A stretch of 64,000 nucleotides of DNA, taken from Phycisphaerae bacterium. GTDB taxonomy: Bacteria; Planctomycetota; Phycisphaerae; UBA1845; UTPLA1. Shown in pieces: positions 26,201 through 35,458 of this stretch. Numbering within the stretch: position 1 is the first letter of the stretch; each line of letters opens with the position of its first letter. A model generated the notes under the pieces. The model made no database searches. It had not been told where the DNA came from and saw nothing but the letters and a program-made list of their open reading frames with translations. The DNA is taken from NCBI GenBank assembly GCA_023150615.1, contig JAKLKO010000002.1, positions 62,001-126,000 on the forward strand, written 5' to 3'. A program made the position numbers and the translations under genes.

Positions 26201-26777
26201 GTCGGAGCGAGAGGATGGCCTCGTCGACCTGTCGGCTTTGCCACGCGATGTCGCCGAGCAACTGATGGATCGCCACATCGCGCGGCCGCACCTTGAGCAG
26301 CTCCTCAAGGTGGGTTCGTGCGAGCGGGATGTTGCCCTGTAGCAGGCTGGCTCGGGAGAGAAGTATTCGCGCTTCGACGAAATCGGGCGCGATTTGCAGG
26401 GCCTTGGAGAGCTCATTGATCGCCTCGCCCCACAGTTCATCCTCGAAGCGGTCCCGCCCGGTCCGCAGGTATCGCTCCGCCGCGGCGGGGATCGTCGGCA
26501 GGCTCGTCACGGCCGGTGGTTCATCGGGAAGCGCAACCGCCGGCGGAATCTGTTCCAGCGTCAGGTGGGCCTTTCGCTCGTCGATCCTCGGAGCATCGGG
26601 AGCGGGCCGTGCCGGGCCGGCGCAGCCGCCGGAGATCAGGGCGAGCGCGAGCGTCGCCGCGACCGTGACGTGGAGATTCGTGGTTCGACGGTCGCGTCGA
26701 ATACCAAGAGGGAGCGTCCGACGCGATGCCATGGAGTGCCGCGGATTCATGTTCATCAGCTTCATTCTAGGCCCCAT
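23205..26777 (-). CDS. Giant TPR-repeat lipoprotein
   Basis: 1190 residues; the start is uncertain among several in-frame ATGs (26777, 26765, 26756, 26732). A signal segment (HVTVAATLALALISGGC) ends in a lipobox Cys. Almost all of the remainder is tetratricopeptide and related helical repeats: about 30 helix pairs, for example WGEAINELSKALQIAPDFVEA and YNEAIRLAPRNDALLFEYA. The C-terminal block (NNDLGYTLADAGRNIERAE, then FLDSFGWVLYKQGRLDESI) resembles TPR lipoproteins seen in other bacteria. TPR arrays mediate protein-protein contacts, so an envelope scaffold is likely. Confidence 0.8.
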   Translation of the reverse strand: MGPRMKLMNMNPRHSMASRRTLPLGIRRDRRTTNLHVTVAATLALALISGGCAGPARPAPDAPRIDERKAHLTLEQIPPAVALPDEPPAVTSLPTIPAAAERYLRTGRDRFEDELWGEAINELSKALQIAPDFVEARILLSRASLLQGNIPLARTHLEELLKVRPRDVAIHQLLGDIAWQSRQVDEAILSLRRALMCPNATPDRPETIVAHLVLGLALHEAGYLRAAADQLQAFLTAIEKTPPPSRGQPELRQMANLYRSRVLTSLGEIYDVLGRTAEAVATLRRGIALAPGDRELRVRLARVLARGGQSGEALQLAREMCLSDDDASAGLELLADVAERSGGPRCVATELMRLSEASRHPGLLLHIAERLAAMKLDRETATVLRRVVELQPTNSEARTRLAELSRKLGNDREFLDGIIDVISVHKDGFERTDALITGIASDTAERRKLIALARECASGEDRPKAAALLVLGRLLMLDGQIDEAARVLEESAEADPTLGAAHVNLAEVRLSRRMWQPAIAACEKALRAGVREAALYAIKARAHEAMDEKTESEKAYNEAIRLAPRNDALLFEYAQLLMERGKNNLAIPVLLRITREANPKNVEAREALIRAYLVGQNVGAAQLELTELRRVTGDPNAGARIAALLRLATDGSTPGPIRLRTYRDALTQLLSERPTDVLTAIDLAHSHEATQDYDEAVRVLDRVLASRPEDIRLRELKSKLLAKLLRFDEAIALVQSLLSERPRTSRWLHQLAELAMDSDDFALAAESYRTLLRRDDLSEEHPRLRLALINALEQSEDADAALAAAREWYEADRTDGRARSVYVRELQRAGRTDDAIATIERWLKDAPTDAGLRRLLIDLLEETMRHADAQARILDWMRDNPTDEGLQRLLISTLLAAKDWDAALELVQASMEVPSLREDYEQILVRVYELAERFEDAVDEMQRITRGRRESALELDLLRVLIRAKRFGEAERVAERLIAPHQARMNANVPFDVNELSILYRQLATIYQSTGRLDQCIEMLEKIYEFLPNDPGINNDLGYTLADAGRNIERAEVMVRFAVGEEPRNAAFLDSFGWVLYKQGRLDESIRFLRKAIRRSDATDAVIHDHYGDALYRSGDRDAARKQWQRAVEIARDNRRSLSAEDDDVLERATAKLKSLERGEPCGIAPLAKPDLRPQDVPGTDASNAAASKP

Positions 26778-26947
26778 CGGCGGTTTGCTGAATGGCGATG
26801 GATACGGATGCCTCGGCAGTACAGTCGGACGCCGTTGGGGGACGATTCACAAGTCCCTGACCGCCGTTGCAGCACTGAAAAGGCTGATTCCGCACCGATC
26901 GGTCGGCCGACACCACTTCCGCCAGCGCGTGGCGCGGCGGCGACGCG

Positions 26948-27361
26948 CTATTCGTCGGACTCGGAATCGCCGTCGTTCGGCAGTTTGGTCTCGCTGGAAG
27001 GGGGCGTCTGAGCCGTTCGCTCGGCCTGCAGCCGATCGAGCTCGCGGATGATCTCGAAGCCCTTCTTGATTCCCGTGTCGAGCTCGAATCGAAGCACCGG
27101 GCAGCGCCGCAGATCGAGACGTTCGGCGACGAGCTTCTGCACGAGTCCCCGCGCGCTGTGCAGGCCGCTCATCGTCCGGCGCGCGACGCTGTCATCCGCC
27201 ATGACGCTGACGAACACCGCCGCGTACATGAGGTCGGGCGTGACTTCCACGCGCGTCACGCTCGTCAGGCGGTGAATCCGCGGATCGGAAAGCCGATTCG
27301 TGATCGCATCGCTGACGACGTCACGAATGACGTGCGCCACACGTTCGACTCGGTAGCTCAT
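26948..27361 (-). CDS. rbfA: Ribosome-binding factor A
   Basis: 137 residues from ATG 27361. The family signatures are RVAHVIRDVVSDAITNRLSD at the start, the VTRVEVTPDL segment, and a central AVFVSVM strand, in a KH-like fold. RbfA binds the 30S subunit during late maturation. It ends the nusA-infB-ylxP-rbfA cluster and has a Ser/Glu/Asp-rich tail. The spacing to ylxP is 31 bases. Confidence 0.92.
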   Translation of the reverse strand: MSYRVERVAHVIRDVVSDAITNRLSDPRIHRLTSVTRVEVTPDLMYAAVFVSVMADDSVARRTMSGLHSARGLVQKLVAERLDLRRCPVLRFELDTGIKKGFEIIRELDRLQAERTAQTPPSSETKLPNDGDSESDE

Positions 27362-27392
27362 CGGAGTTCCTGAGAATTGCCGTACGGGCGGA

Positions 27393-27674
27393 TCAGGCCC
27401 ATTCGATCTCGTAGTCGATCAGCGACACGTGGCGCGCGACGCGGACTTCATCGACGATCTTGCTCAGGCAGCTCTCCACAAAACGCGCGTCGTTCGCGAC
27501 CATCGCGATCCCAAGCTCCGCGCGTCGATGTTCGTCCTGCCAGTCCGTCTCGGCGATCGAGATGTTGTGCCGATGCGCGAGGCGATCCTTGACGCTGCGC
27601 AGGGCACGACGCTTGTCTTTCAGCGACATCGCGTCTCCGATGGCGAGCTCGAGACGGAGGACTCCAACGACCAT
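27393..27674 (-). CDS. ylxP: DUF503 family protein (YlxP homologue)
   Basis: 93 residues from ATG 27674; the open frame extends to 27791 without similarity. The start MVVGVLRLELAI, the SLKDKRRALRSVKDRLAHRHN segment and the final IDYEIEW match the DUF503 family. Its role is poorly defined, but it is repeatedly found between infB and rbfA, as here, suggesting a role linked to ribosome assembly. The ribosome-site region overlaps the end of infB (26-base gap). Confidence 0.9.
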   Translation of the reverse strand: MVVGVLRLELAIGDAMSLKDKRRALRSVKDRLAHRHNISIAETDWQDEHRRAELGIAMVANDARFVESCLSKIVDEVRVARHVSLIDYEIEWA

Positions 27675-27700
27675 CCGAAGCCCCCTGGCCGGACGCGCCG

Positions 27701-30454
27701 CTAGAGCGTCCGCGCGACCTTCGTTACTTCGTAGGATTCGATCACGTCGCCCGGCTTCACGTCGTCGAATCCCTCGATGCGAATGCCGCATTCCAGCCCC
27801 GCGCGGACCTCGCGCGCGTCGTCCTTGAATCGCTTGAGAGACGCCAGCGCGGCGCCCTCCCGAACCGGAACACCGTCGCGAAGCACGCGCACCGTATGGT
27901 TCCGCGCGATGACCCCGTCGACGATGTAGCAGCCGGCCACAGTGCCCGCGCGCGTGATTTTGAAGACCTGTCGCACTTCGGCCCGACCGCGGGACTCGAT
28001 CTTCTCGGTTGGCGTGAGCAGCCCCTCCAGGGCGTTGCGGATCTCGTCGGTCACGTTGTAGATGATCTTGTAAAGTCGGATATCGACTCCGCGTTCGTCG
28101 GCAAGCCGCTGAATTGCCGGATCGGGCGCCACGTGGAAGCCGATCACGATTGCCTGGCTCGCCGCGGCCAGCGTGATGTCCGACTCGTTCACGTTCCCGA
28201 CCCCCGCGTGCAGGATGTTCAGCTTGACCTCCGACGTCGGTATCTCGCTTAGCGCCTTCTTGAGTACGTCGACCGATCCCTGCACGTCTGCCTTGACAAT
28301 GACGTTCAGCTCCGGGACCTCGCCCTCTGTGCGCTCGGCGAGCAGCGATTCAAGCGTCGTCGGCTTGGCGACCTTGATCAGCGAGGCCTCGCGCCGCTCG
28401 TTCGCGGTTTCGAGCGCGATCTCCTTCGCCTGGGCCAGGTTGCCGACCACGTAGAGACTGTCGCCCGCCTCCGGAACGTCGTCGAGGCCGAGGACCTCGA
28501 CGGGCATCGCGGGTTCGGCCTTCTGGACCGGCCGCCCGGCGTCATCACGCATCGCCCGAATCCGTCCGTGGGCACCGCCGCAGACCACGACATCGCCCGT
28601 CTTGAGCGTGCCGTCCTGAATGAGAATCCGCGCGATCGGACCCTGCCGGTCGTCGCGCTGGGCCTCGACCACGACGCCCATGGCCGGCAGCGTTGGATCG
28701 GCTTTCAGATCGAGAAGTTCGCTGAGCGCCGCAAGGTGCCTCAGCAATTCATCGATGCCTTCGCCGGTCGTCGCGCTCGTGGGAATAACGTCGGTATCGC
28801 CGCCCCATTGCTGCGGAATGAGCTGCTGTTCGGCGAGCTGGCCGAACACCTTGTTCGGGTCCGACTGCGGCAGGTCGATCTTGTTGAGCGCAACGACAAT
28901 CGGCACTCCGGCGGCGCGAGCATGATTGATCGCCTCGATCGTCTGCGGCATGACACCGTCGTCCGCCGCGACGACGAGCACGGCTACGTCCGTCATTCTC
29001 GCGCCGCGGGCGCGCATCGCCGTAAACGCCGCGTGGCCGGGCGTGTCGAGAAACGTCACATACCGGTCTTCGACCCGGGCGCGGTATGCACCGATGTGTT
29101 GAGTAATGCCGCCCGCCTCTCCCGAGACGACGTTGGCCGATCGGATACGGTCGAGCAGGCTGGTCTTGCCGTGGTCGACGTGGCCGAGCACGGTCACCAC
29201 CGGCGGCCGCGGCTTGAGATGCTTGCGCGGCCGCTCGGCGAACGCCTCGCGGAGCCGGTCCAGAGCGCTCTTCGCCTTGATGATCTCGATCTCGAGGCCA
29301 TGCTCCATCGCCATGAGCTGGGCCGTCTCGGACTCGATCGCCTGATTGAGCGACGCGAGGATGCCGAACTCCTGCAACTTGCGGAAGACCTGGCTGAAGG
29401 CAATCCCGGTTGCGGCGCAGAACTGCTTGATCAGGATCGGTTCGGTCAATTGGATCTTGTCGCGACGAACGGTCTTGGGACGCGGCGCCGACACGCCGCG
29501 CGGCGTCTTTGTGGTCTCATCGGCGCGCATGCCGCTGATTCCGCGGCCACTGACGTGATCAAGGCGCTCTCGGCGCTCGATCAGGTCGCGATCGCGCCAC
29601 TCGCGCAGCAGTTCGCCCACGATCGCCGGCGAACCCGTGGTTCGTCGCGGATTGGCGGTCCGGTGTCGGGAGCCGCCCGTGCCCGGTCCACGTGATTTCG
29701 CGCGCTCAGCCGCGTCCTCCTCGTCGTCACGGCCTCGTCCCGGAACTCCGCGAGGGCGTCGGACATCCGTACCACCGGGCGGAAGGCCCGGCGACGGCGG
29801 CGCGCCCCACGGACCGCGCGCGGCCGGCCGCGGGCGATCCACGGTCTCCGGTCGGTCAATCCGAACGACGCGCGGGCCCTGCAATTGTGCCGGTGCGGGG
29901 ATGTTCTGCGGACCGGCGACGACGACTTTTTCCCTGGTCGGCGGGGCGGGGGCGACCGGTCCCATCTGCGCTGCGGCTGCCGGAGCCTCCGCGGCGACGA
30001 GCGGCGGAGCGATCGGTTCCGCCGTTTCGGGAGTCGCTTCGGCGGCGGCTTCGAGCACTCCGACCGACGGCGGGGCCTCCACCAACGCCGCCGGACGCAG
30101 CTCTTCCGCAGGTGGGGCGCCGACCGGGGCCGCCTCTTCGGCGACCGCGGTGACGCCGGCTTCGGCCGCCAGTGCCGGCTCGGCCGCCTTGGCACTCTTC
30201 TTGGTCTTACGCACCGATGATCGCTTCGCACGGACCTTGCCGAGATCAACGGGTCCGGCGTCTTCGATCGCGGTATGCGCCTGCTGCGCTGCCTCGCTGA
30301 ACCACTCTCGAATCGTGGCCTCCAGCCCGGCCGAGAGCACGTGCATGTGGTTCTTGATCGAGATGCCTTCCGCCGCACACTTGTCGATGATCGCCTTGCT
30401 TGTGACGCAAAGCTCCTTCGCCAGCGTGTGCACGCGAACCTTCGTGTCAGACAA
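27701..30454 (-). CDS. infB: Translation initiation factor IF-2
   Basis: 917 residues. The N-terminal IF2 domain begins at residue 1 ([19 protein letters not shown]). It is followed by a long Ala/Pro/Arg-rich linker of about 250 residues. The G domain contains GHVDHGKTS, the DTPGHAAFT switch region and NKIDLPQ. The C-terminal domains bind fMet-tRNA. IF-2 places initiator tRNA on the 30S subunit. The gene is transcribed with nusA upstream (77-base gap) and ylxP downstream. Confidence 0.96.
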   Translation of the reverse strand: MSDTKVRVHTLAKELCVTSKAIIDKCAAEGISIKNHMHVLSAGLEATIREWFSEAAQQAHTAIEDAGPVDLGKVRAKRSSVRKTKKSAKAAEPALAAEAGVTAVAEEAAPVGAPPAEELRPAALVEAPPSVGVLEAAAEATPETAEPIAPPLVAAEAPAAAAQMGPVAPAPPTREKVVVAGPQNIPAPAQLQGPRVVRIDRPETVDRPRPAARGPWGAPPSPGLPPGGTDVRRPRGVPGRGRDDEEDAAERAKSRGPGTGGSRHRTANPRRTTGSPAIVGELLREWRDRDLIERRERLDHVSGRGISGMRADETTKTPRGVSAPRPKTVRRDKIQLTEPILIKQFCAATGIAFSQVFRKLQEFGILASLNQAIESETAQLMAMEHGLEIEIIKAKSALDRLREAFAERPRKHLKPRPPVVTVLGHVDHGKTSLLDRIRSANVVSGEAGGITQHIGAYRARVEDRYVTFLDTPGHAAFTAMRARGARMTDVAVLVVAADDGVMPQTIEAINHARAAGVPIVVALNKIDLPQSDPNKVFGQLAEQQLIPQQWGGDTDVIPTSATTGEGIDELLRHLAALSELLDLKADPTLPAMGVVVEAQRDDRQGPIARILIQDGTLKTGDVVVCGGAHGRIRAMRDDAGRPVQKAEPAMPVEVLGLDDVPEAGDSLYVVGNLAQAKEIALETANERREASLIKVAKPTTLESLLAERTEGEVPELNVIVKADVQGSVDVLKKALSEIPTSEVKLNILHAGVGNVNESDITLAAASQAIVIGFHVAPDPAIQRLADERGVDIRLYKIIYNVTDEIRNALEGLLTPTEKIESRGRAEVRQVFKITRAGTVAGCYIVDGVIARNHTVRVLRDGVPVREGAALASLKRFKDDAREVRAGLECGIRIEGFDDVKPGDVIESYEVTKVARTL

Positions 30455-30531
30455 CGTTGATCTCCTGCACTCGCCCGCATCGCACGCGGCGTCCTGCCGC
30501 GCGCTCCCTCATGCTCCGTTGTGCGGCTGCA

Positions 30532-31923
30532 TCAGGTCGTCTCGATCGGCGCGGCCCCTTCGGCCGAATGCTCCGACGATCCCGCCGCCACTTCGGCGTT
30601 CTGCGCGGCGGTCGTAGGTTCGCCCGACTCCGAACCCGGGGTGGCCGGCGCGCCGACCGCTTCCTCGTCCTTGGCACTCGCCGATCGGAACGCATCGACC
30701 GCCGCCTCGTCGATCGGCGGGGCCTGCGCCGCGGCCAGCTTCGCCGCTTCGGCGGCGGCCTGTTCGGCTTCCAGTTCGGCCTGGACCTTCTTCGCTTCTT
30801 CGGCGCAGATGTTGACGATCCGCTCCGCCAGCTCGGGGGCGACCTTCAGTTCCTCGACGAGCGTCTCGGCGCCGACTTCCTCCACATCCATGACGCTGAT
30901 CATGCCGAGAAGCGTGATCTTCTCGGCGATCACGTCGTCGACGCCCTCGACCGTCCGCAGCGTCGTCGCCAGCCGATCCAGACCGCGGTTGTATTCCCTC
31001 GGCGTCAGGATGTCGATGTCCCAGCCGGTCAGGCGCGCGGCCAGACGCACGTTTTGACCGCGCTTTCCGATGGCCAGCGAGAGCTGATCCTCGGGGACAA
31101 CGACGGTCGCGCGTCCCAGCTCGAAACACAAGGCGATGTCCTGAATCTCGGCCGGCTTGAGTGCATTCGAAATCAGAATCTGCGACGACTCGTTCCAGCG
31201 GACGATGTCAATCTTCTCGCCGCCCAGCTCCTCGACGATGTTCTTGATGCGGCTGCCGCGCACGCCGACGCACGCGCCCACCGCGTCCACCTTCGAGTCG
31301 ATCGACGTGACCGCGACCTTCGTGCGATAGCCCGCCTCGCGCGCCAGCGCCTTGATCTCGATGATCCGCTCCGCGACCTCCGGCACCTCCAGCTCGAACA
31401 GCCGGCGGATGAAGTCCGGGTGCGCCCGCGACAGGACGATCTTCACTTGATGCGGCGCCTCCCGGACCTCGAGAATCAGCGCCCGCACGCGCTCGCCCGG
31501 CTGGTGCGTCTCGCCGGGGATTTGCTGGCTCTTGGGCAGGAAACCCTCGGTCCGGCCGATGTTGACCACCAGCGCGCCGCCCTCAAACCGCGCGACCGTT
31601 CCCGTCACGATCGTGCCCTTGCGATCCGAGAATTCCTCGAAGATGCTCCCACGCTCCGCCTCGCGGATCCGCTGGATCATCACCTGCTTGGCCGTCTGCG
31701 CCGCGATCCGGCCCAGCTCGGCCATCGCGATCGGCGCGCCGTCCATCGTGGCCGCGATCGCGCCGCTCAGCCGGTCGATCGTGACGGTCGCGTCGCGCTC
31801 GGCGCCGTAGGCCTTACGGATGGCCGACACCATCGCCGTCTCGAGGTCCGCGAGGACCCCTTCCTTGTCGATGTTCTTGTCGCGCGAGATCGCGTCGACG
31901 ATTCGTAGAAGTTCCGAGCTCAC
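30532..31923 (-). CDS. nusA: Transcription termination/antitermination factor NusA
   Basis: 463 residues from GTG 31923, chosen because AGGAAG lies about 7 bases upstream and because MSSELLRIVDAISRDKNI is the family N-terminus; the open frame runs on to 32100. The N-terminal RNAP-binding domain, an S1 domain (GTIVTGTVARFEGGALVVN), and two KH domains (GVRGSRIKNIVEELGGEKID and QLSLAIGKRGQNVRLAARL) are visible. The tail contains a helix-hairpin-like segment followed by a low-complexity Ala/Glu/Ser stretch. rimP, which usually precedes nusA, is absent. Confidence 0.95.
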   Translation of the reverse strand: MSSELLRIVDAISRDKNIDKEGVLADLETAMVSAIRKAYGAERDATVTIDRLSGAIAATMDGAPIAMAELGRIAAQTAKQVMIQRIREAERGSIFEEFSDRKGTIVTGTVARFEGGALVVNIGRTEGFLPKSQQIPGETHQPGERVRALILEVREAPHQVKIVLSRAHPDFIRRLFELEVPEVAERIIEIKALAREAGYRTKVAVTSIDSKVDAVGACVGVRGSRIKNIVEELGGEKIDIVRWNESSQILISNALKPAEIQDIALCFELGRATVVVPEDQLSLAIGKRGQNVRLAARLTGWDIDILTPREYNRGLDRLATTLRTVEGVDDVIAEKITLLGMISVMDVEEVGAETLVEELKVAPELAERIVNICAEEAKKVQAELEAEQAAAEAAKLAAAQAPPIDEAAVDAFRSASAKDEEAVGAPATPGSESGEPTTAAQNAEVAAGSSEHSAEGAAPIETT

Positions 31924-32043
31924 GAATACTCTTCCTGTCGTTTCTGTACTCGACGCCGCACGGCGGGCCGCAAGCGCAGCACGCGACCTGCGTCGCCGAA
32001 TATCTCGTTTTCCATCGCCCGCCCGGCGCCACCGCCGGTCGAA

Positions 32044-32075
32044 CAAAAAAGCGGGCGCTTCGCAGGTGCCCGCTT
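32044..32075 (-). terminator. Intrinsic terminator between the ABC ATPase gene and nusA
   Basis: On the minus strand an 8-base stem (AAGCGGGC paired with GCCCGCTT) encloses an 11-base loop and is followed by a run of T (the genomic strand has six A at 32045-32050). It lies about 130 bases after the ABC ATPase stop and about 120 bases before the nusA start. It can end transcription of the ATPase gene, or act as an attenuator in a nusA leader. The rest of 31924-32204 shows no gene. Confidence 0.75.
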
Positions 32076-32204
32076 CGTCCGGCCGCGGGCAGTCCGTCAC
32101 TGCCCCGGCGATTCCGACGGAGCTGTGGCGGTCACGCGGTCATCCGCGTACTCCCGACGTCGGTACGGCCAGGCACGGCGCCACGTCCGGCGAACTGGTG
32201 GATT

Positions 32205-33437
32205 CTAGTTCGCACCGACCGCGGCTCCGTTGCGTCGCACGCTGACGTTTCGACCCGGCGCGTCAGGCTCGAACAGATGCCCGCCGCTCAGGTCGATGTA
32301 CATCCGCAGCGACTCGCCTTCTCGCACCCGCACATGCGAATCCATGCGTCCGACCAACCCGTCATGGGTCGACGTCGCCATGTGAACGTCCTTCACCTCG
32401 CCCAGCGGCTCGACGAGCGTCACGCGAACGTCCAGCCACGCCGGCCGGGCCGTGCCCTCCGGAGCGGAGCGTCCGCACTGGTGGCAGAACCGGCCTTGCA
32501 GGGTCGCACCGCAGGACGCACAGCGTACCGCGCTTTGCCCCGGTTCCGCCACCGAAAAAGCCTCGGGCCGGACGCCCAGAACCATCGTCTGCCCCGCCCG
32601 TTCCGACGCCGCCTCGCCCAGCCGTCCCGACAGCGGCAGCCGGTTCGACCCCTCGTCAAACGACAGCAGGCCGTTCTCGGCCACGATCCGGCCGGTCAGA
32701 AAGTTCATCGGTGGTGTCCCGATGAAGCCGCCGACGAAACGATTGACCGGGTGGTCGTAAATCTCCAGCGGCGGACCGACCTGCTGCACGCGGCCGTCCC
32801 GCATGACAACGATCAGGTCGCCCAGCGTCATCGCCTCTTCCTGATCGTGCGTCACGTAGAGCGTCGTCGTCTGCAGCCGGCGATGCAACCGCTTCAGCTC
32901 GGCCCGCATCTCGACGCGCATCTTCGCATCGACGTTCGACAGCGGTTCGTCGAACAGGAACGCCTTTGGGTTCCGAACGATGGCGCGACCGACGGCCACA
33001 CGCTGACGCTGTCCGCCGGACAGGGCCTTCGGCTTTCGATCCAGCAGGTCCTCAATGCCGAGGATGCGCGCCGCATCGCGGACGCGCTGCTCGATCTGTC
33101 GCTTTGACAGTCTCAGTTCCCGACGACGCAACTCCAAACCAAAGGCCATGTTCTTCTGCACGCTCATGTGCGGGTAGAGCGCGTAATTCTGGAACACCAT
33201 GGCGATGTCGCGGTCCTTCGGCGCAACATCGTTCACCACACGGCCGCCGATTTCGATCAGTCCGGAGGAGATCTCCTCCAATCCGGCGACCATGCGCAGC
33301 GTCGTGCTCTTGCCGCAGCCCGACGGCCCGACCAGCACGACGAACTGCTCGTCCGCGATGTCCAGATTGACCCGATCGACGGCCGTGACGCCGCCAGGAT
33401 AGATCTTGCAGACTTCACGTAACGTGACGCGTGCCAT
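32205..33437 (-). CDS. ABC transporter ATP-binding protein (MalK/UgpC type) with zinc-ribbon insert
   Basis: 410 residues. Walker [10 protein letters not shown], the Q-loop [10 protein letters not shown], the [16 protein letters not shown] signature and Walker [12 protein letters not shown] are all intact. This N-terminal half belongs to the carbohydrate-import ATPases, whose C-terminal OB/TOBE domain binds regulators. In that C-terminal part there is an unusual insertion with CASC and CHQC (about residues 310-330) that can form a zinc ribbon. No permease or binding-protein gene is adjacent, so the transported substrate is unknown. Confidence 0.88.
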   Translation of the reverse strand: MARVTLREVCKIYPGGVTAVDRVNLDIADEQFVVLVGPSGCGKSTTLRMVAGLEEISSGLIEIGGRVVNDVAPKDRDIAMVFQNYALYPHMSVQKNMAFGLELRRRELRLSKRQIEQRVRDAARILGIEDLLDRKPKALSGGQRQRVAVGRAIVRNPKAFLFDEPLSNVDAKMRVEMRAELKRLHRRLQTTTLYVTHDQEEAMTLGDLIVVMRDGRVQQVGPPLEIYDHPVNRFVGGFIGTPPMNFLTGRIVAENGLLSFDEGSNRLPLSGRLGEAASERAGQTMVLGVRPEAFSVAEPGQSAVRCASCGATLQGRFCHQCGRSAPEGTARPAWLDVRVTLVEPLGEVKDVHMATSTHDGLVGRMDSHVRVREGESLRMYIDLSGGHLFEPDAPGRNVSVRRNGAAVGAN

Positions 33438-33718
33438 GCGGTTAGATGCGCGGCGAGCGCGATCCGCCGCCGGACAACATGTGGATTATACGTCGCCCCG
33501 GGGATGTGTCAACGCTCGCGGCTGATCGGAACGGGCGCCGAAAGCGGTGCTTTCGGCGCGGATCGTCCGCGTGCGGGAGCGTGTTGAAGCCGCCCGAGTT
33601 CGCCATCCCGCGCCGGTACTCCGTACATTCTCATGCGAGGTGGCGTCCGCCGTGTTTTCGCGAAAGAATGCACGCGCTGCGGTCTTCGGTCCGAAACGGA
33701 TCCCCGAGGCATCATGAG

Positions 33719-34219
33719 ATGTTCGTCTACCTTGTCCGACACGCCATCGCCGTCGCACGCGGCGCCGGTACCGAGTTCGCCGACGCCAATCGTCCACTGA
33801 CATCCGAAGGGATCAAGAAGATGCGGCGCTGCACCGCCGCGCTGCAGCAGGTCGGCGTTCGCCTGACCGAGGTCTGGACCAGCCCGTACGTCCGCGCAGT
33901 GCAAACCGCCGAGATTCTGCTCGGTGGCTTCGGCAATGCAGTCCCGATACGCGTGGTGGAGCACCTCGCGCCGGCAGGGGAGTTCGACCTGCTGGTCGAG
34001 GAACTCAGCCGCCAGCCGATGTCCGCCGGGATCGCGCTCGTCGGGCATGAGCCGTTTTTAGGGGAGTTTGCGACGTACCTGCTGACCGGGCTGCGGAGCG
34101 GGCGGGTGCGATTCAAGAAGGGCGGCGTCGCGTGCTTCGAGATCACCGACCTTGAACGTCCGATTCGGGGCGATCTTCGGTGGATGCTGACGCCGCGGCA
34201 GATGATGCGGATTGCCTGA
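33719..34219 (+). CDS. sixA: SixA-type phosphohistidine phosphatase
   Basis: 166 residues from ATG 33719; the open frame extends upstream to 33446 without similarity. The histidine phosphatase signature LVRHAIA has its catalytic His at 8. TSPYVRAVQTAEIL and the second His in LVGHEP follow. SixA removes phosphate from histidine residues such as phosphotransfer domains or PTS-type proteins. It lies 278 bases upstream of the CHAD/Ppx operon on the same strand, and may be functionally linked. The 281 bases before it, back to the divergent ABC ATPase start, show no other gene. Confidence 0.88.
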   Translation: MFVYLVRHAIAVARGAGTEFADANRPLTSEGIKKMRRCTAALQQVGVRLTEVWTSPYVRAVQTAEILLGGFGNAVPIRVVEHLAPAGEFDLLVEELSRQPMSAGIALVGHEPFLGEFATYLLTGLRSGRVRFKKGGVACFEITDLERPIRGDLRWMLTPRQMMRIA

Positions 34220-34497
34220 TCCGCGGAGTTCCGCGCCCCGAATCAGCACGTGAAGTCTGCGCTAAGCCGCGGCGCGGGAGTTCACCGAGTTGTCAGGCGA
34301 TAACCCTCGCGGAGCCAGCGGCTTCAAGTGACGCGGGTCAGGAAATCACAAATTCCGACACCGCGGCTCTTGTTGCAATTTTGCGTTTCGATGGGGAATC
34401 TCCGCCCCAACTAGAATCTGCATGGGTATGATGCGACCGCGCGGTCAGCGCTGTCGTGTTCTTGCCAGGAATCTCAGGGATCGTCAGGAGGTGCGAG

Positions 34498-35436
34498 ATG
34501 CCGGAAGTCCAGGATCCGGGTACGTCGGCGCACCTGGTCGGATACATTCGCAAGCAGCTTAAGCGCTTCGAGTCCAATCTCCGCATCGTGATGGACACCG
34601 CGGACGTCGAGGCGGTACATGATCTGCGCGTTGCGTCGCGCCGGCTCGGCGAGCCGTTGATGCTCCTCGAGGAGTGGATCGGACGGAAGGCGAGCCGCCG
34701 CGCACGTCGCACCCTCCGAAAAGTGCGTGCCGCGTTTCGGGACGTTCGCGATCTGGACGTGATGCAGCACGCACTGGTTCAGGGCGGGAACGGGGATTTC
34801 TTCGAAACGGATGAGCTCGCGAGCCTTGAGGGACTTCTGACGCGCAGGCGGCAGCGGGCGATGGAGAAGGCCCGGCGGCGATGCGAGCGCCTCGAACCGA
34901 TCGTGCTTCCCGAGCGGATCCTGCGGGCGTGTGCGCCTCTCGACGAGCCGTGCGAATCGCGGGATCGGCAGTTGGCGGACGTGATCCACGAGCAGGTCGA
35001 GCGGCGTGTCGGGACCGTGCTCGGGCAGGACGCGCGAAAGAACGATCGCGGCGACCTCCACGAGTTGCGCATTGCTGTCAAGCGTCTGCGCTACACGTTG
35101 GAACTAAGCGAACGCGTCTTCGCACGCTCCGAGGCCGACGCCATCGATCGACTCGCCGAAGCGCAGGACGTGCTCGGCCACTGGAATGACTGCGTCACCG
35201 CCGCGGCCGCGGTGGCCCGAATCTCCGTCCGGCGAACGCGACTCGCGACGGATCATCACTGGTCATCGCGCCTGCTCCGCTACGCGGCGCGACAGGCCGA
35301 GGCCGCCGGCGATGCGCGACGGAAGATCATCGATCTCTGGCCGCAACTCGACGCCGCGCTCCGGCCGCTGTCTAATCATGGGGCGCTCGACCCGGATCGA
35401 GGCGAACCGGACGCCGCGTCGATCCGCATGTCGTGA
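34498..35436 (+). CDS. CHAD-domain protein (polyphosphate-binding)
   Basis: 312 residues from ATG 34498, which has AGGAGG 6 bases upstream; the open frame extends to 34456. Characteristic CHAD features are VHDLRVASRRLGEPLMLL, RDVRDLDVMQHAL, and LHELRIAVKRLRYTLEL: conserved His plus basic residues on helices. CHAD domains bind inorganic polyphosphate. The protein is cytoplasmic and consists of CHAD alone, without the CYTH domain that often accompanies it. The next gene, Ppx/GppA, begins 22 bases downstream. Confidence 0.88.
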   Translation: MPEVQDPGTSAHLVGYIRKQLKRFESNLRIVMDTADVEAVHDLRVASRRLGEPLMLLEEWIGRKASRRARRTLRKVRAAFRDVRDLDVMQHALVQGGNGDFFETDELASLEGLLTRRRQRAMEKARRRCERLEPIVLPERILRACAPLDEPCESRDRQLADVIHEQVERRVGTVLGQDARKNDRGDLHELRIAVKRLRYTLELSERVFARSEADAIDRLAEAQDVLGHWNDCVTAAAAVARISVRRTRLATDHHWSSRLLRYAARQAEAAGDARRKIIDLWPQLDAALRPLSNHGALDPDRGEPDAASIRMS

Positions 35437-35458
35437 CCGCTGTACAGGGGCGGCGGGA

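Noticed and set aside
34381-34417. TTGCGT and TAGAAT as a promoter of the CHAD operon
   Set aside because: Spacing is 25 bases, too long; TTTCGA at 19 bases is too poor a match.
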